A stretch of 64,000 nucleotides of DNA from Achromobacter sp. MFA1 R4 (GCF_900156745.1 NZ_LT707065.1:558001-622000); one strand, 5' to 3'. Numbered from the stretch's first letter, positions 8,293 to 18,866 are shown. Numbers and translations: made by a program. Notes: a model not told the origin generated them from the letters alone.

Positions 8293-9453
8293 ATGAACCA
8301 CGTCCTGACCCGGGCCGCGCTTGCCGCCGCCCTGACGATCGCCGCAGGCGGCGCGCATGCCGACGACAAGCTCAAGGTCGGCTTCATGCTGCCCTACAGC
8401 GGCACCTTCGCCGCGCTCGGCACCGCCATCGAAAACGGCTTCAAGCTCTACGTCGCCGAACAGGGCGGCAAGCTGGGCGGGCGCGAGATCGAATACTTCA
8501 AGGTGGACGACGAGTCCAATCCGGCCAAGGCGGCGGAGAACGCCAACCGCCTCATCAAGCGCGACCAGGTGGACGTGCTGATCGGGACGGTGCATTCGGG
8601 GGTGGCGATGGCGCTGGCCAAGGCGGCCAAGGACGCCGACACGACGCTCATCGTCACCAACGCCGGCGCCAACGCGATCACCGGACCGCTGTGCGGGCCC
8701 GGCATCTTCCGCACCTCGTTCACCAACTGGCAGCCAGCCTACGCCATGGGCCCCGTGGCCAACGCCAAGGGCCACAAGACGGCCGTCACCATCACCTGGA
8801 AGTACGCGGCGGGCGACGAAGCCATCGGCGGCTTCAAGGAAGGCTTCGAGAAGGCCGGCGGCAAGGTCGTGCGCGAGCTGAGCCTGCCCTTCCCCAACGT
8901 GGAATTCCAATCGCTGCTGACGGAGATCGCCGCGCTCAAGCCCGACATGGTCTTCACCTTTTTCGCGGGCGGCGGCGCCGTGAAGTTCGTGCAGGACTAT
9001 CACGCGGCCGGCCTGGACAAGACGATCCCGCTGTATGGCTCGGGCTTCCTGACGGACGGCACGCTGCAGGCGCAGGGCGCTTCCGCGCAGGGGCTGCTGA
9101 CCACGCTGCACTATGCCGACGGCCTGAACACCCCGCGCGACAACGCCTTCCGCGCCGACTATTCCAAGGCGTACAAGGTGCAGCCGGACGTGTACGCGGT
9201 GCAGGGCTATGACGCCGCGCAGCTCATGCAGTCGGGGCTGAGCGCCGTGAAGGGCGACTTCTCGAAGAAGGACGCCTTCCGCAGCGCCATGCGCACGGCG
9301 ACCGTGGACAGCCCGCGCGGCACGTTCACGCTGTCCAAGGCCGGCAACCCGGTGCAGGACATCTACCTGCGCCGCGTGGACGGCCTGGAAAACAAGGTGG
9401 TCGAGGTCGCGGTGCAGAAGCTGGCCGATCCCGCCCGCGGCTGCAAGCTGTAG
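8293..9453 (+). CDS. Branched-chain-type ABC transporter, periplasmic substrate-binding protein (probable benzoate importer)
   Basis: A type 1 periplasmic binding protein (LivJ/HbaE-like) of 386 residues. A signal peptide ends at about residue 24 (GGAHA-DD), and the mature protein opens with the family pattern KLKVGFMLPYSGTFAALG. It heads a complete set of two permeases and two ATPases in the same operon as benzoate-CoA ligase, so the likely ligand is benzoate or a related aromatic acid. A GGAGAC Shine-Dalgarno lies 7 bases before ATG. Confidence 0.9.
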   Translation: MNHVLTRAALAAALTIAAGGAHADDKLKVGFMLPYSGTFAALGTAIENGFKLYVAEQGGKLGGREIEYFKVDDESNPAKAAENANRLIKRDQVDVLIGTVHSGVAMALAKAAKDADTTLIVTNAGANAITGPLCGPGIFRTSFTNWQPAYAMGPVANAKGHKTAVTITWKYAAGDEAIGGFKEGFEKAGGKVVRELSLPFPNVEFQSLLTEIAALKPDMVFTFFAGGGAVKFVQDYHAAGLDKTIPLYGSGFLTDGTLQAQGASAQGLLTTLHYADGLNTPRDNAFRADYSKAYKVQPDVYAVQGYDAAQLMQSGLSAVKGDFSKKDAFRSAMRTATVDSPRGTFTLSKAGNPVQDIYLRRVDGLENKVVEVAVQKLADPARGCKL

Positions 9454-9490
9454 CCGCGGCGCCCCGAACGCGTCCGCCACGGGAGGCCCC

Positions 9491-10372
9491 ATGGACATCA
9501 GCATCCTGCTCATTCAAAGCCTGAACGCATTCCAGTACGGCTTGCTGCTGTTCCTGGTGGCCAGCGGACTCACGCTGATCTTCGGGATCATGGGCATCAT
9601 CAATCTGGCCCACGGCAGTTTCTACATGATCGGCGCCTACATGGCGTTTGCGCTCGGGCCGCTGGTGGACCGCTGGCTGGGCGGCGGGTTCCTCGCAACG
9701 CTGGCCGTGTGCGTGCTGGCGGCCGGCGTGCTGGGGTATGTGCTGGAAGCGGCGTTCTTCAGCTACCTGTACAAGCGCAACCACCTGCAGCAGGTGCTGA
9801 TGACCTACGGCCTGATCCTGGTGTTCGAGGAGCTGCGCAGCATCCTGGTCGGCAACGACGTGCACGGGGTGCCGCTGCCGGCGTGGCTGCAGGGCAGCAT
9901 CCCGCTGGGCGGCGTGATGACCTACCCCGTTTACCGCCTGTTCATCTCGGGCGTGGGCATCGCCGTCGCGCTGCTGCTGTATTGGGTGATTTCGCGCACG
10001 CGGCTGGGCATGATGCTGCGCGCGGGCGCCAGCAACCGCGAGATGATCGGCTCGCTCGGCATCGACATCAACAAGCTCTACCGCGTCGTCTTCGCGGCCG
10101 GCGTGGCGCTGGCGGCGCTGGCCGGCAGCATCGCCGCGCCCGTCTCGTCGGTCTATCCGGGCATGGGCAATGGCGTGCTCATCATCTGCTTCGTGGTCGT
10201 GGTGATCGGCGGCATCGGGTCCATCCGCGGCGCCTTCCTGGCCGCGATGCTGGTCGGCTTTGCCGAGACCTTCGGACAGGTGCTGTTCCCGTCGGCGGCG
10301 GGCGTGCTGGTCTATCTGCTGATGGCCTTCATTCTTCTTTGCAAGCCCGAAGGGCTGTTCAAACAGGGCTAG
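9491..10372 (+). CDS. Branched-chain-type ABC transporter permease (LivH family)
   Basis: This 293-residue integral membrane protein has about eight hydrophobic segments and the LivH signature near the N-terminus (IFGIMGIINLAHGSFYMIGAY). It forms the inner-membrane channel with the next gene product. It sits between the binding protein and the LivM-type permease, with a GGAGG Shine-Dalgarno just before ATG 9491. The substrate is inferred from context as benzoate. Confidence 0.93.
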   Translation: MDISILLIQSLNAFQYGLLLFLVASGLTLIFGIMGIINLAHGSFYMIGAYMAFALGPLVDRWLGGGFLATLAVCVLAAGVLGYVLEAAFFSYLYKRNHLQQVLMTYGLILVFEELRSILVGNDVHGVPLPAWLQGSIPLGGVMTYPVYRLFISGVGIAVALLLYWVISRTRLGMMLRAGASNREMIGSLGIDINKLYRVVFAAGVALAALAGSIAAPVSSVYPGMGNGVLIICFVVVVIGGIGSIRGAFLAAMLVGFAETFGQVLFPSAAGVLVYLLMAFILLCKPEGLFKQG

Positions 10373-10402
10373 GTCCTGTCGACACATCAAAAGGACCCTC
10401 GC

Positions 10403-11500
10403 ATGCGCACGCCGCTGATGAACAGACTCCTGCCCCTTGCCGCGCTGCTGGCGCTGGCCGCCTTTTGGTTCAGCGGCAGCGACTACTACACCGGCCTGGC
10501 GGTCAAGATCATGATCTACGCCATCTTCGCGCTCAGCCTGCAGTTGCTGGTGGGCGGGGCGGGACTGGTGAGCCTGGGCCACGCCGCGTTCTTCGGCATC
10601 GGCGCCTACGTGGCGGCGCTGCTGTCGCCCGAGTCGGAAGCGGCCAGCCTGTGGTGGCTGCTGCCCGCCGCCCTGCTGGCCGCGGGCGCCTATGCGCTGG
10701 TCACGGGTGCGCTCGCGCTGCGCACGCGCGGCGTGTACTTCATCATGGTCACGCTGGCGTTTTCGCAGATGGCCTATTACGTCTTTCACGACACCAAGAT
10801 CGGCGGCGGCAGCGACGGCATCTATCTGTACTTCCGGCCCGACCTGTCGCTGGGCGGGTGGACGCCCGTGGACCTGGGCGACCCGGCCACGTTCTATTTC
10901 TTCGTCCTGGCCGGCCTGGCGCTGACCTGGGGCTTTCTTGCGCTGCTGCGGCGCTCGCCGTTCGGCGCCGCCCTGAACGGCATCCGCATCAACGAACAGC
11001 GCATGCGCGCGGCCGGCTACTCGACCTATCGCTACAAGCTGGCCGCCTACGTCGTGGGCGCCATGCTGGCCGGCCTGGCGGGTTTCCTGTTCGCCCTGAA
11101 GGACGGGTTCGTGACGCCCGAACTGCTGGCGTGGGAGCAATCGGGGTTGGTGCTACTGATGGTCATCCTGGGCGGCATGGGCAGCCTGGGCGGCGCGGTG
11201 CTGGGCACGGTAACGATGGTGCTGTTGCAGGAACTGTTCCAGTCGCAGGAATTGTTCGGCGACTATGCGCGCCACTGGCATCTGCCGCTGGGCATCGCCA
11301 TCATCGTGCTGGTGGCATTGCTGCCCAACGGGCTGGCCGGACTGCCCGCCCAATGGCGCGAACGCCGGCAGGCGCGCGTGGCGGATGCCGCGCGTGCGGC
11401 AGGCACGACCAGCCCCCGAACCGACGCCGGCAGCGCGTCGCGCGCCGAGGCCATGCCCGCCGCGCCGCGCCTGCCCCTCCAGGGAGAACGCCATGTCTGA
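10403..11500 (+). CDS. Branched-chain-type ABC transporter permease (LivM family)
   Basis: A 365-residue permease with the LivM hallmark GGAGLVSLGHAAFFGIGAY at about residue 50 and multiple membrane spans. The C-terminal 40 residues are a polar Ala/Arg-rich tail beyond the last span, longer than in LivM itself. An AAGGA Shine-Dalgarno lies 7 bases upstream. Its 3' end overlaps the ATPase gene start by 8 bases. Confidence 0.92.
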   Translation: MRTPLMNRLLPLAALLALAAFWFSGSDYYTGLAVKIMIYAIFALSLQLLVGGAGLVSLGHAAFFGIGAYVAALLSPESEAASLWWLLPAALLAAGAYALVTGALALRTRGVYFIMVTLAFSQMAYYVFHDTKIGGGSDGIYLYFRPDLSLGGWTPVDLGDPATFYFFVLAGLALTWGFLALLRRSPFGAALNGIRINEQRMRAAGYSTYRYKLAAYVVGAMLAGLAGFLFALKDGFVTPELLAWEQSGLVLLMVILGGMGSLGGAVLGTVTMVLLQELFQSQELFGDYARHWHLPLGIAIIVLVALLPNGLAGLPAQWRERRQARVADAARAAGTTSPRTDAGSASRAEAMPAAPRLPLQGERHV

Positions 11501-12253
11501 TCTCTTGCTGGCCGCGACCGCGGTCACCCGCCGCTTCGGCGGCCTCACCGCGGTGAACGGCGTATCGCTCGGCCTGCTGCGCGGCCAGGTGCATGCCGTG
11601 ATCGGCACCAACGGCGCGGGCAAATCCACGCTCATCAACATCCTGTCGGGCGAGCTGGCGGCCAGCAGCGGCCAGGTCATGCTGCGCGGCCGCGACATCA
11701 CCGCCTGGCCGCAACCCGAGCGGGCCCGCGCCGGGCTGGGCCGCAGCTACCAGCGATCCACGATCTTTCCCGAACTCAGCGTCTTCGAAAACTGCCGGCT
11801 GGCCGCGCAGGCAAGCCGGCAGCGCTTCTGGCACTGGTGGCGTGATGCCGCCGCCTGCCGGCGCAGCGCCGAGCTGGCGGGCGCCGCGCTGGACCGCACC
11901 GGGCTATCCGGCGACGCCCGCCAGCCCGCCGGCCTGCTTCCGCACGGCCGCAAGCGTCAGCTCGAGATCGCGATGTGCCTGGCGGGCGAACCGCAGGTGC
12001 TGCTGCTGGACGAACCGCTGGCCGGCATGGGCCCCGAGGAAACCGACCGCATCCTGGACCTGCTGCAGACATTGAAGGCCGGGCACGCGATCCTGCTGGT
12101 CGAACACGACATGGACGCCGTGTTCCGCATCGCCGACACCGTCACCGTCATGGTCAACGGCGCGGCCATCGCCAGCGGCGCCCCGGCGCAGATCCGCGCC
12201 AACCCCGAGGTGCGCACCGCCTACCTGGGCGAAGACGGACAAGGAGCGCACGC

Positions 12254-12257
<4 letters not shown>
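11493..12257 (+). CDS. Branched-chain-type ABC transporter ATP-binding protein (LivG family)
   Basis: A 254-residue ATPase with Walker A GTNGAGKST and Walker B LLLDEPLAGMG, followed by an EHDMDAVF switch region; the signature loop reads LPHGRKRQLEIA. It begins by overlapping the preceding permease, with AGGGAGAA 4 bases before ATG 11493; the frame is open further upstream but only within livM. It drives import by the LivHM-type channel and ends in an ATGA overlap with the second ATPase. Confidence 0.93.
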
Positions 12258-12964
<707 letters not shown>

Positions 12965-12987
12965 GCCTGGATAGGCGCGCCTGGCGC

Positions 12988-14547
12988 TCAGATCAACGCT
13001 TCGATCAGGAAGGGGCCGCGCCGCTTGAGACCATCGGCCAGCGCGCGCGCGAAGCCTTCGATCGTATCCACGCTGACCGCTTCGACGCCCATGCCGCGAG
13101 CCAACTGCGTCCAGTCCAGGTGCGGATCCTGCAGGTCCAGCATGCGGCGCGCATTGCGGCCCGGCTCCAGCACGCCCACGTTTTTCATTTCGCCGTGCAG
13201 CGTGGCGTAGGAGCGGTTGGCCAGGATGATGGTGAGGCAGTCGAGGTTCTCGCGCGCCTGCGTCCACAGGGCCTGCAGGGTGTACATGCCGCTCCCGTCC
13301 GCCTGCAGGGTCACGACCTTGCGGTCGGGGCAGGCCACCGCAGCGCCCGTCGCCAGGGGCAGCCCGATGCCGATGGCGCCGCCGGTCAGCATCAGCCAGT
13401 CGTGCGGCGCGCTGCTGACGCTGTAGAGCGGGAATTCGCGGCCCTGCGTGATGGATTCATCGCACACGATGGCCTGTTCGGGCAGGTGGTGCGCGACCAG
13501 GATGTTCACCGCGGCGCCGGTCAGCTTGCCCGCGGCGGGCACCTCGTAGGTGGCGGCGGGCGCCGCAAGGCGCGGCGCGTCGGCGGCGATGCCCAGCTCG
13601 TCGGCCAGCCATTCCAGCGCGTGCGGCAGGTCCTGATCGGCCGTCGCCAGCACGACCTGGTTGCTGTCCTGCGGCGCCAGCAGGCTGGGCTTGCCGGGAT
13701 AGGCAAAGAACCCGACCGGCGACTTCGCGCCCGCCAACACCAGGTGCTTCACGTCCTTCAGCTTGGCCACGGCCAGGTCGATCGGATACGGCAGGCGGTC
13801 CACCGGGGTTCGCGATCCGCCGCGCTCGATGCGGCGGTTGGACGTTTCGGACACCAGGCGCACGCCGGTGGCGCGCGCGATGCGGCCGGCTGCGTTCAAG
13901 CCGCGCTCGCGCAGGGCGGCGCCGCCCAGCATCAGCACGGTGACTTCGCCCGAGCGGATGGCGTCGGCCGCCGCGCGCACGGCGTCGGCGGTGGTGTGCG
14001 CCAACGCCTCGTCCTTGGCGATGATGGGCGCGGGTGCGTCATCGGGCAGCTCGGTCCAGGCCGTGTCGGCCGGCAGGATCAGGGTGGCGATGTTGCCGGG
14101 CGCGCGCCGCGCCACGGCGACGGCCTCGGCCGCGTCCGCCGATAGCGCCGAGGCGGTCATCGTGCGCTTGACCCAATGCGACATGGGCCGCGCCACGCCT
14201 TCCACGTCGCTGGTCAGCGGCGCGTCGTACTGGACGTGATAGGTAGCGTGGTCGCCCACGATGTTGACCATGGGGGTGCGCGCGCGCTTGGCGTTGTGCA
14301 GGTTGGCCAGGCCGTTGCCCAGGCCAGGGCCCAGGTGCAGCAGCGTGGCCGCGGGCTTGTCGGCCATGCGCGCGTAACCGTCGGCGGCGCCCGTCACCAC
14401 GCCTTCGAAGAGGCCCAGCACGCAGCGCATCTTGGGCTTGCGATCCAGCGCCGCCACAAAGTGCATCTCGGATGTGCCCGGGTTCGCAAAGCAAACGTCC
14501 ACATCATTGGCAAGCAAGGTGTCGCAGAGGCTGTCGGCGCCGTTCAT
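12988..14547 (-). CDS. Thiamine-diphosphate-dependent enzyme, acetolactate synthase/benzoylformate decarboxylase superfamily
   Basis: A 519-residue ThDP enzyme. The N-terminal domain has FANPGTSEMHFV and the catalytic Glu region (GLFEGVVTGAADGYARM). The C-terminal domain carries the cofactor motif ADGSGMYTLQALW followed by the Asn of ILANRSY. Members this short are often annotated as acetolactate synthase large subunit, but no small subunit or ilv gene is nearby. A 2-keto-acid decarboxylase feeding the benzoate pathway (benzoylformate type) is an alternative that the neighbourhood makes attractive. ATG 14547 is chosen because of the AGGGA upstream. Confidence 0.8.
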   Translation of the reverse strand: MNGADSLCDTLLANDVDVCFANPGTSEMHFVAALDRKPKMRCVLGLFEGVVTGAADGYARMADKPAATLLHLGPGLGNGLANLHNAKRARTPMVNIVGDHATYHVQYDAPLTSDVEGVARPMSHWVKRTMTASALSADAAEAVAVARRAPGNIATLILPADTAWTELPDDAPAPIIAKDEALAHTTADAVRAAADAIRSGEVTVLMLGGAALRERGLNAAGRIARATGVRLVSETSNRRIERGGSRTPVDRLPYPIDLAVAKLKDVKHLVLAGAKSPVGFFAYPGKPSLLAPQDSNQVVLATADQDLPHALEWLADELGIAADAPRLAAPAATYEVPAAGKLTGAAVNILVAHHLPEQAIVCDESITQGREFPLYSVSSAPHDWLMLTGGAIGIGLPLATGAAVACPDRKVVTLQADGSGMYTLQALWTQARENLDCLTIILANRSYATLHGEMKNVGVLEPGRNARRMLDLQDPHLDWTQLARGMGVEAVSVDTIEGFARALADGLKRRGPFLIEALI

Positions 14548-14577
14548 CGTGTTTCCCTGGTAGTTATCAATGGCAGT

Positions 14578-14598
14578 GCGGGTGGCATCGCCACCCGC
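14578..14598 (-). terminator. Possible hairpin between TonB receptor and ThDP enzyme genes
   Basis: A perfect 9-bp inverted repeat (GCGGGTGGC, ATC loop, GCCACCCGC) lies in the 212-base gap after the receptor gene. No T-run follows on either strand, so it may be a weak terminator or a leader element of the downstream ThDP gene. Confidence 0.35.
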
Positions 14599-14759
14599 GC
14601 AACGGACATGATAGGGAGCCTGGCGGATTCGCGATAGAGCCATTTCAGGCCGCCCTCATGGAACCATTCCCGCTGTATTTCGCCTGTCGGAACAAGACGG
14701 GCGAGTTAACGGGGCGCGAGCCGTCCGCCCCCCGAACCGCCAGGCGGCCAGCGCGTCGC

Positions 14760-17177
14760 CTAGAACGTCGCCCGCACCGCGAGCCGGAACGTGCGCGGCT
14801 GGCCGAAGTAATTCCAATAGTTGGTATTGCCCACGGACTGGTAGTAGTGCCGGTCGAACAGGTTGTCCACGTTGAACTGAACCGCCAGGTTCTTGTTGAC
14901 GTCGTAGACCGCGTGCAGCCCGACCAGCGTGTAGGCGCCCTGCGAAATCTTGTATTCCTCGTCCTCGTCCGGGGTGCTGGCATTGAAGATGCCGCTCTGC
15001 GCGTAGACCGACCCGCCCACGCGCAGCTTGTTCCAGCGGTCTGGCAGCCGGTAGTCGGTGGACACCTTCAGCAGATGGCGCGGGTAGGTGCTGGCGAAGG
15101 TCTGGCCGGACAAAGGCCCCTGCGCATACTTGGATTGCGTGTACGTGTAGCCCAGGCTGACGTTCCAGGCCGGCGTGATCGCGCCATTGATCTCGACGTC
15201 CACGCCGCGGTTGCGCACCTTCTCGGCGGCGCGGTAGCAGGAAAAGATGCCCGGCGGGCACAGATCGCTATCCTGGATCAGGTCCGCCCGGCCTTTCTGG
15301 TCCGTCTGGAACAGGGCCAGCGCGGCGTTCACCCGGCGGTCCATGAATTCGCCTTTCAGGCCGATCTCGTAGTTCTGCCCGGTCATCGGCGGCAGCACGC
15401 TGCCGTCGACGCCGATGTTTTCCTGCGGCTTGAAGATTTCGGTGTAGCTGGCGTAGGCCGACAGGTTCTCGTTCAGGTCCTGCACCACGCCCGCATAGGG
15501 CGTGACCTTGCCGCGCTGCTCATAGCGGCTTTCCGTGCGCACCGTGGTCTGGGCATAGCGGTCGAACTCGAACCAGCTCATGCGCGCGCCCAGGATGAAG
15601 GTGGTGCTGTCGGTCAGGCTGAAACGCCCCGCCGTGTAGATGCCCTGCTGCTTTTGCGTGATGTTGTACTGCCACATGTGCGCGTCCAGCCCCGTGGGTG
15701 CGGGCGGGTCGAACGCAGCCAGGTTGTTCATGTCGACCAGGTAACGGTAGCTGGCGTCGCGTCCGCCGTGATAGTCGAAATCGTCCTTGCGGGTGGACGC
15801 GCCCACCACCAGTTCGTGCTGGCGGCCCAGCAGTTGGAACGGGCCGGACGCGTAGGCGTCCACGCCCCACTGCGTATCGTCGTACTGGAACAGGCGCGGA
15901 TTCAGCGTGAACGTGTCGCCCTCCGTGCGCTGCGTGTAGTTGCCCAGGAAGTCGGACTTGGCCGACAGCCAGTTCCCGGCCACCGTGAACCGCCAGCCAT
16001 TGCCGAACTCATGCTTGATGTCGGCGAACAGGTTGGTATTGCGCTTGTTCAGGTAATTCCAGTCGCCGACCAGGGCCGTCTTGCGCGACATCGGGTAGAA
16101 CGCGCCGTCGGCCTGCGTGGGCAGCCCCGACCAGTCATATCCCTGGTTGCGGTCCTTCTGGTAGCTGAAGCCCGCCGTCACCGTGGTGGCCGGAGTGAGG
16201 TCCGCTTCCAGGATGCCGTAGAAGAGCTGGTTCTCCTTGCCCGCCTTTTCCTTGAAACTGCCCGCGTCGGTGTAGGCCATCACGGCACGGCCGCGCAGGG
16301 TCTTGGCCTCGTTCAGCGGGGACGACACGTCCAGCATGGTGCGGTAGTCGTCCCAGGACCCGGCCAACACGGTCAACACGCCCTGGGTTTCCATGCCGGG
16401 GCGCTTGCGTATCAGGTTGATCGACGCGGCCGGATTGCCCGCCCCTTCCAGCAGCCCGGTGGCGCCGCGCACCACCTCGACGCGGTCATAGATCTCGGTG
16501 GTGGGCTTGTTGATGGCATCGAACGAATAGGCGTTGCTGATGTTCGCGGGCACGCCGTCGATCTGCAGGTTGTCGATCAACTGGCCGCGCGCCTGGTACA
16601 CGGAACGCTCCGAGCCGTTCTGCACCACCGAAATGCCGGTCGTGGCCTGCAGCACGTCGTCCAGGTTCTTCATCGACTGGTCGTCCATGCGCTGGCGCGT
16701 CACGACCGTCACGGACTGGGGCGTCTCGCGCGGCGACAGGTTCAGGCGTGTCGCGCTATTGGTCGCCTGCACCACATAGGTGCCGCGGGTATCCGTGGGC
16801 GGCAGCATGCCGGACACGGTAACCGGCGCCAGCGTGGTCGTCTGCGCTGCCGGGACACGCCGTAGCGTCAGCGTGCCGTCCGCGGCGCGCGCCGGTTCCA
16901 GTCCGCTGCCCGACAGCGCCTGGCGCAGCGCGGCATCGACGGTGTAGACGCCGGTCACGGCGGGGGCCTCCAGGCCGCGCACCAGTTGCGGGTCGTAGGA
17001 CACCACGGTCCGGCTCAACCGCGCGATCTCGGTCAGGGTGGCGTCCAGGCTGCCGGCCGGCAGGTCGAACGCGATGGGCGCCCCCGATTGGGCTTGGGCG
17101 GGCACGGGCAGGCCCAGGCTGGATACCGCCAGGACGATGGCGGCGCATAAGACAGAAGGAACGGGCAAGACGCGCAT
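14760..17177 (-). CDS. TonB-dependent siderophore receptor with N-terminal signalling (STN) domain
   Basis: An outer-membrane receptor of 805 residues. A signal peptide ends near PVPAQAQ, and an STN domain follows (FDLPAGSLDATLTEIARLS, about residues 35-110). The plug has the motif ETPQSVTVVTRQRMDDQ, then a 22-strand-type barrel ends in the terminal Phe typical of outer-membrane proteins. ATG 17177 is preferred over a GTG at 17201 because GGAG lies 6 bases upstream. The STN domain and the adjacent fecR/fecI genes indicate FecA/FoxA-type surface signalling of siderophore uptake. The siderophore cannot be told from sequence alone. Confidence 0.93.
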   Translation of the reverse strand: MRVLPVPSVLCAAIVLAVSSLGLPVPAQAQSGAPIAFDLPAGSLDATLTEIARLSRTVVSYDPQLVRGLEAPAVTGVYTVDAALRQALSGSGLEPARAADGTLTLRRVPAAQTTTLAPVTVSGMLPPTDTRGTYVVQATNSATRLNLSPRETPQSVTVVTRQRMDDQSMKNLDDVLQATTGISVVQNGSERSVYQARGQLIDNLQIDGVPANISNAYSFDAINKPTTEIYDRVEVVRGATGLLEGAGNPAASINLIRKRPGMETQGVLTVLAGSWDDYRTMLDVSSPLNEAKTLRGRAVMAYTDAGSFKEKAGKENQLFYGILEADLTPATTVTAGFSYQKDRNQGYDWSGLPTQADGAFYPMSRKTALVGDWNYLNKRNTNLFADIKHEFGNGWRFTVAGNWLSAKSDFLGNYTQRTEGDTFTLNPRLFQYDDTQWGVDAYASGPFQLLGRQHELVVGASTRKDDFDYHGGRDASYRYLVDMNNLAAFDPPAPTGLDAHMWQYNITQKQQGIYTAGRFSLTDSTTFILGARMSWFEFDRYAQTTVRTESRYEQRGKVTPYAGVVQDLNENLSAYASYTEIFKPQENIGVDGSVLPPMTGQNYEIGLKGEFMDRRVNAALALFQTDQKGRADLIQDSDLCPPGIFSCYRAAEKVRNRGVDVEINGAITPAWNVSLGYTYTQSKYAQGPLSGQTFASTYPRHLLKVSTDYRLPDRWNKLRVGGSVYAQSGIFNASTPDEDEEYKISQGAYTLVGLHAVYDVNKNLAVQFNVDNLFDRHYYQSVGNTNYWNYFGQPRTFRLAVRATF

Positions 17178-17273
17178 GAGGATCTCCGATACGTTGCGCA
17201 CAGTGATATGTAGACATGTGCCGCGAGATCGGAAAAGTGACAGTCCCCATGCGAAAAAAGTGAAAAAAGGCGG

Positions 17274-18236
17274 TCAGGCCCGGCGCAGGTCGATCAGGGT
17301 CAGCCAGCGCGTGTAGCGGCTGACGGTGATCGGCAGCGTGTGTTCCAGCGCGCTCAGCGCGCGCTCGGGGTCGTCCAGCGGATAGAGCCCCGACACGGCG
17401 AGGCGGGCGGCCTGCGGGCTGACGCGCAATACACCCGTGCGGTAGCTGCCCAGCGCCGCGGCGATCTCGCCCAGCGGCTGGTCACGGGCCGTGAGCCATC
17501 CCTCGCGCCACGAGGCGGCGTCTTCCATCGGTGCTGGACGATCCACCCAGCCATCGCCAAAGCGCGCGCCTTGGGCCATTGCCAGCGCCAGGGGCGACGC
17601 CTTGCGCGGCAGGATCTCGACGCTGCTCTGCAACGCCACCGCCAGGCTGGCCTCGTGTTCCAGCCGCACCATGCAGCCGGCGCCCGCGCTACGGACCTGG
17701 CCGTGAGGCGTGTGCACGGACAACAGCGCGGAAAGGCCTGCGCGCGGCTGCAGCACCAGCGCCCCCTCCAATAGCCGCACGCGGCGCGCGTCCGCCGTGA
17801 AATCCAGGTCCACCCGGCTGCGCGCGTCCAGGGTCAGCAGGCTGCCATCCGGCAGCGTGAACGTCCGGCGTTCGCCCGTAGCCGTGCCCAGATCGGCGGT
17901 CAGATTGCCCAGCGGGGAGTGGCGGTTGGCCGCCCAGCCGCCGGCTGCTGCGGCGCCAGCCAAGCCGGCCACGTTGAGCAGCACGCGGCGGCGCGCCGGA
18001 CGCACCAGCGTGCGCCGCAGCGCGTGGTGCTCGTTCTTCATGACTGTTTCCAACCGGCCCACCGACTGACTGAGACCCTGCTGCAGCCGCGCCCAGGCGC
18101 GTTCATGGGCGGGGTCAGCCGCGCGCCAGGCCGCACAGGCGGCATGGTCGGCGTCCGTCGCCTCGCCCGAGGTCAGCTTGAGCCAGAAGCCGATCGCCCG
18201 TTCACCGGCCTCGGCCATCGACGGCTCGCGGCTCAT
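17274..18236 (-). CDS. FecR-family anti-sigma factor
   Basis: This 320-residue FecR-type sensor has an N-terminal cytoplasmic DUF4880-like region (GFWLKLTSGEATDADHAACAAW). A single membrane segment follows at about residues 85-105 (VLLNVAGLAGAAAAGGWAA), then the periplasmic FecR domain (GERRTFTLPDGSLLTLDARS). It transmits receptor occupancy to the sigma factor encoded just upstream. ATG 18236 overlaps the sigma factor stop (ATGA), and the long open frame upstream is only antisense/out-of-frame. The TonB receptor follows after 96 bases. Confidence 0.92.
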   Translation of the reverse strand: MSREPSMAEAGERAIGFWLKLTSGEATDADHAACAAWRAADPAHERAWARLQQGLSQSVGRLETVMKNEHHALRRTLVRPARRRVLLNVAGLAGAAAAGGWAANRHSPLGNLTADLGTATGERRTFTLPDGSLLTLDARSRVDLDFTADARRVRLLEGALVLQPRAGLSALLSVHTPHGQVRSAGAGCMVRLEHEASLAVALQSSVEILPRKASPLALAMAQGARFGDGWVDRPAPMEDAASWREGWLTARDQPLGEIAAALGSYRTGVLRVSPQAARLAVSGLYPLDDPERALSALEHTLPITVSRYTRWLTLIDLRRA

Positions 18237-18751
18237 GGCGCGTCCGCCAATGCGTAGCAGCGCTGCAGCGCCTGCGCGATGTACTGGCGCACCATGCTCA
18301 CCGACACGCCCAGCGCGGCGGCGATTTCCTTGTGCGTCAGGCCATCGAGCTGGCTGTACAGGAACGCGGCACGCGCCTTCGCCGACAGGCCGTCGAGCAT
18401 CTGGTCCACCTGCTGCAGCGTCTGCAGGATCGCAAGCTGTTCCTGCGGCGACGGGGCAAATTGCTCGCCCTGGTGGAACAGGCTTTCCAGCCACGCGGCT
18501 TCCAGCTCGCGGCGGCGCCACAGTTTCCAGACCAGGCGTTTGGCGATGGTGATGATGAGCGCGCGCGGCTCGCGCACGGCGGCGAGCCGCGGCGTCTGGA
18601 TGAGTTGTACGAACGTGTCGCCCGCAACGTCTTCGGCGTCTTCGAGGTTGCGCAGCCGGGTGTATAGCCGGCCCAGCAGCCATGGCCTGTCTTCGGTGTA
18701 GATCCGGGCCAGCAGCGGATAGTCCGGGGAAAGCGTGGAAGGCGGAAGCAT
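18233..18751 (-). CDS. ECF sigma factor, FecI family
   Basis: A 172-residue extracytoplasmic-function sigma factor. Region 2 is seen as NLEDAEDVAGDTFVQL. Region 4 is the HTH GLTHKEIAAALGVSVSMVRQYIA, characteristic of FecI-type factors. It should direct RNA polymerase to the receptor gene when released by the FecR protein. ATG 18751 is used; a TTG eight codons upstream is also possible, and neither has a strong Shine-Dalgarno. It is first in the sigma/anti-sigma/receptor operon. No convincing Fur box was identified upstream. Confidence 0.92.
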   Translation of the reverse strand: MLPPSTLSPDYPLLARIYTEDRPWLLGRLYTRLRNLEDAEDVAGDTFVQLIQTPRLAAVREPRALIITIAKRLVWKLWRRRELEAAWLESLFHQGEQFAPSPQEQLAILQTLQQVDQMLDGLSAKARAAFLYSQLDGLTHKEIAAALGVSVSMVRQYIAQALQRCYALADAP

Positions 18752-18866
18752 GGCGCGGCGGGCGGTTACCTGCAAATGGGAATCGCTCGCATTCTATCGC
18801 AATCATCCCAAGGCGTCCCCTTTCCGAGAGGCGCATTGTGCTCATGCCGATCGCGCACGGAAACAG

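Noticed and set aside
9326..11140. Long reverse-strand frame (604 codons) across the ABC permease genes
   Set aside because: Its composition is Gln/His/Arg-rich with no domain; the forward livH/livM-type genes explain the region.
18752..18830. Fur box upstream of the FecI-type sigma factor gene
   Set aside because: An AT-richer stretch with GATGATT/GATAG exists, but the match to the 19-bp consensus is poor.
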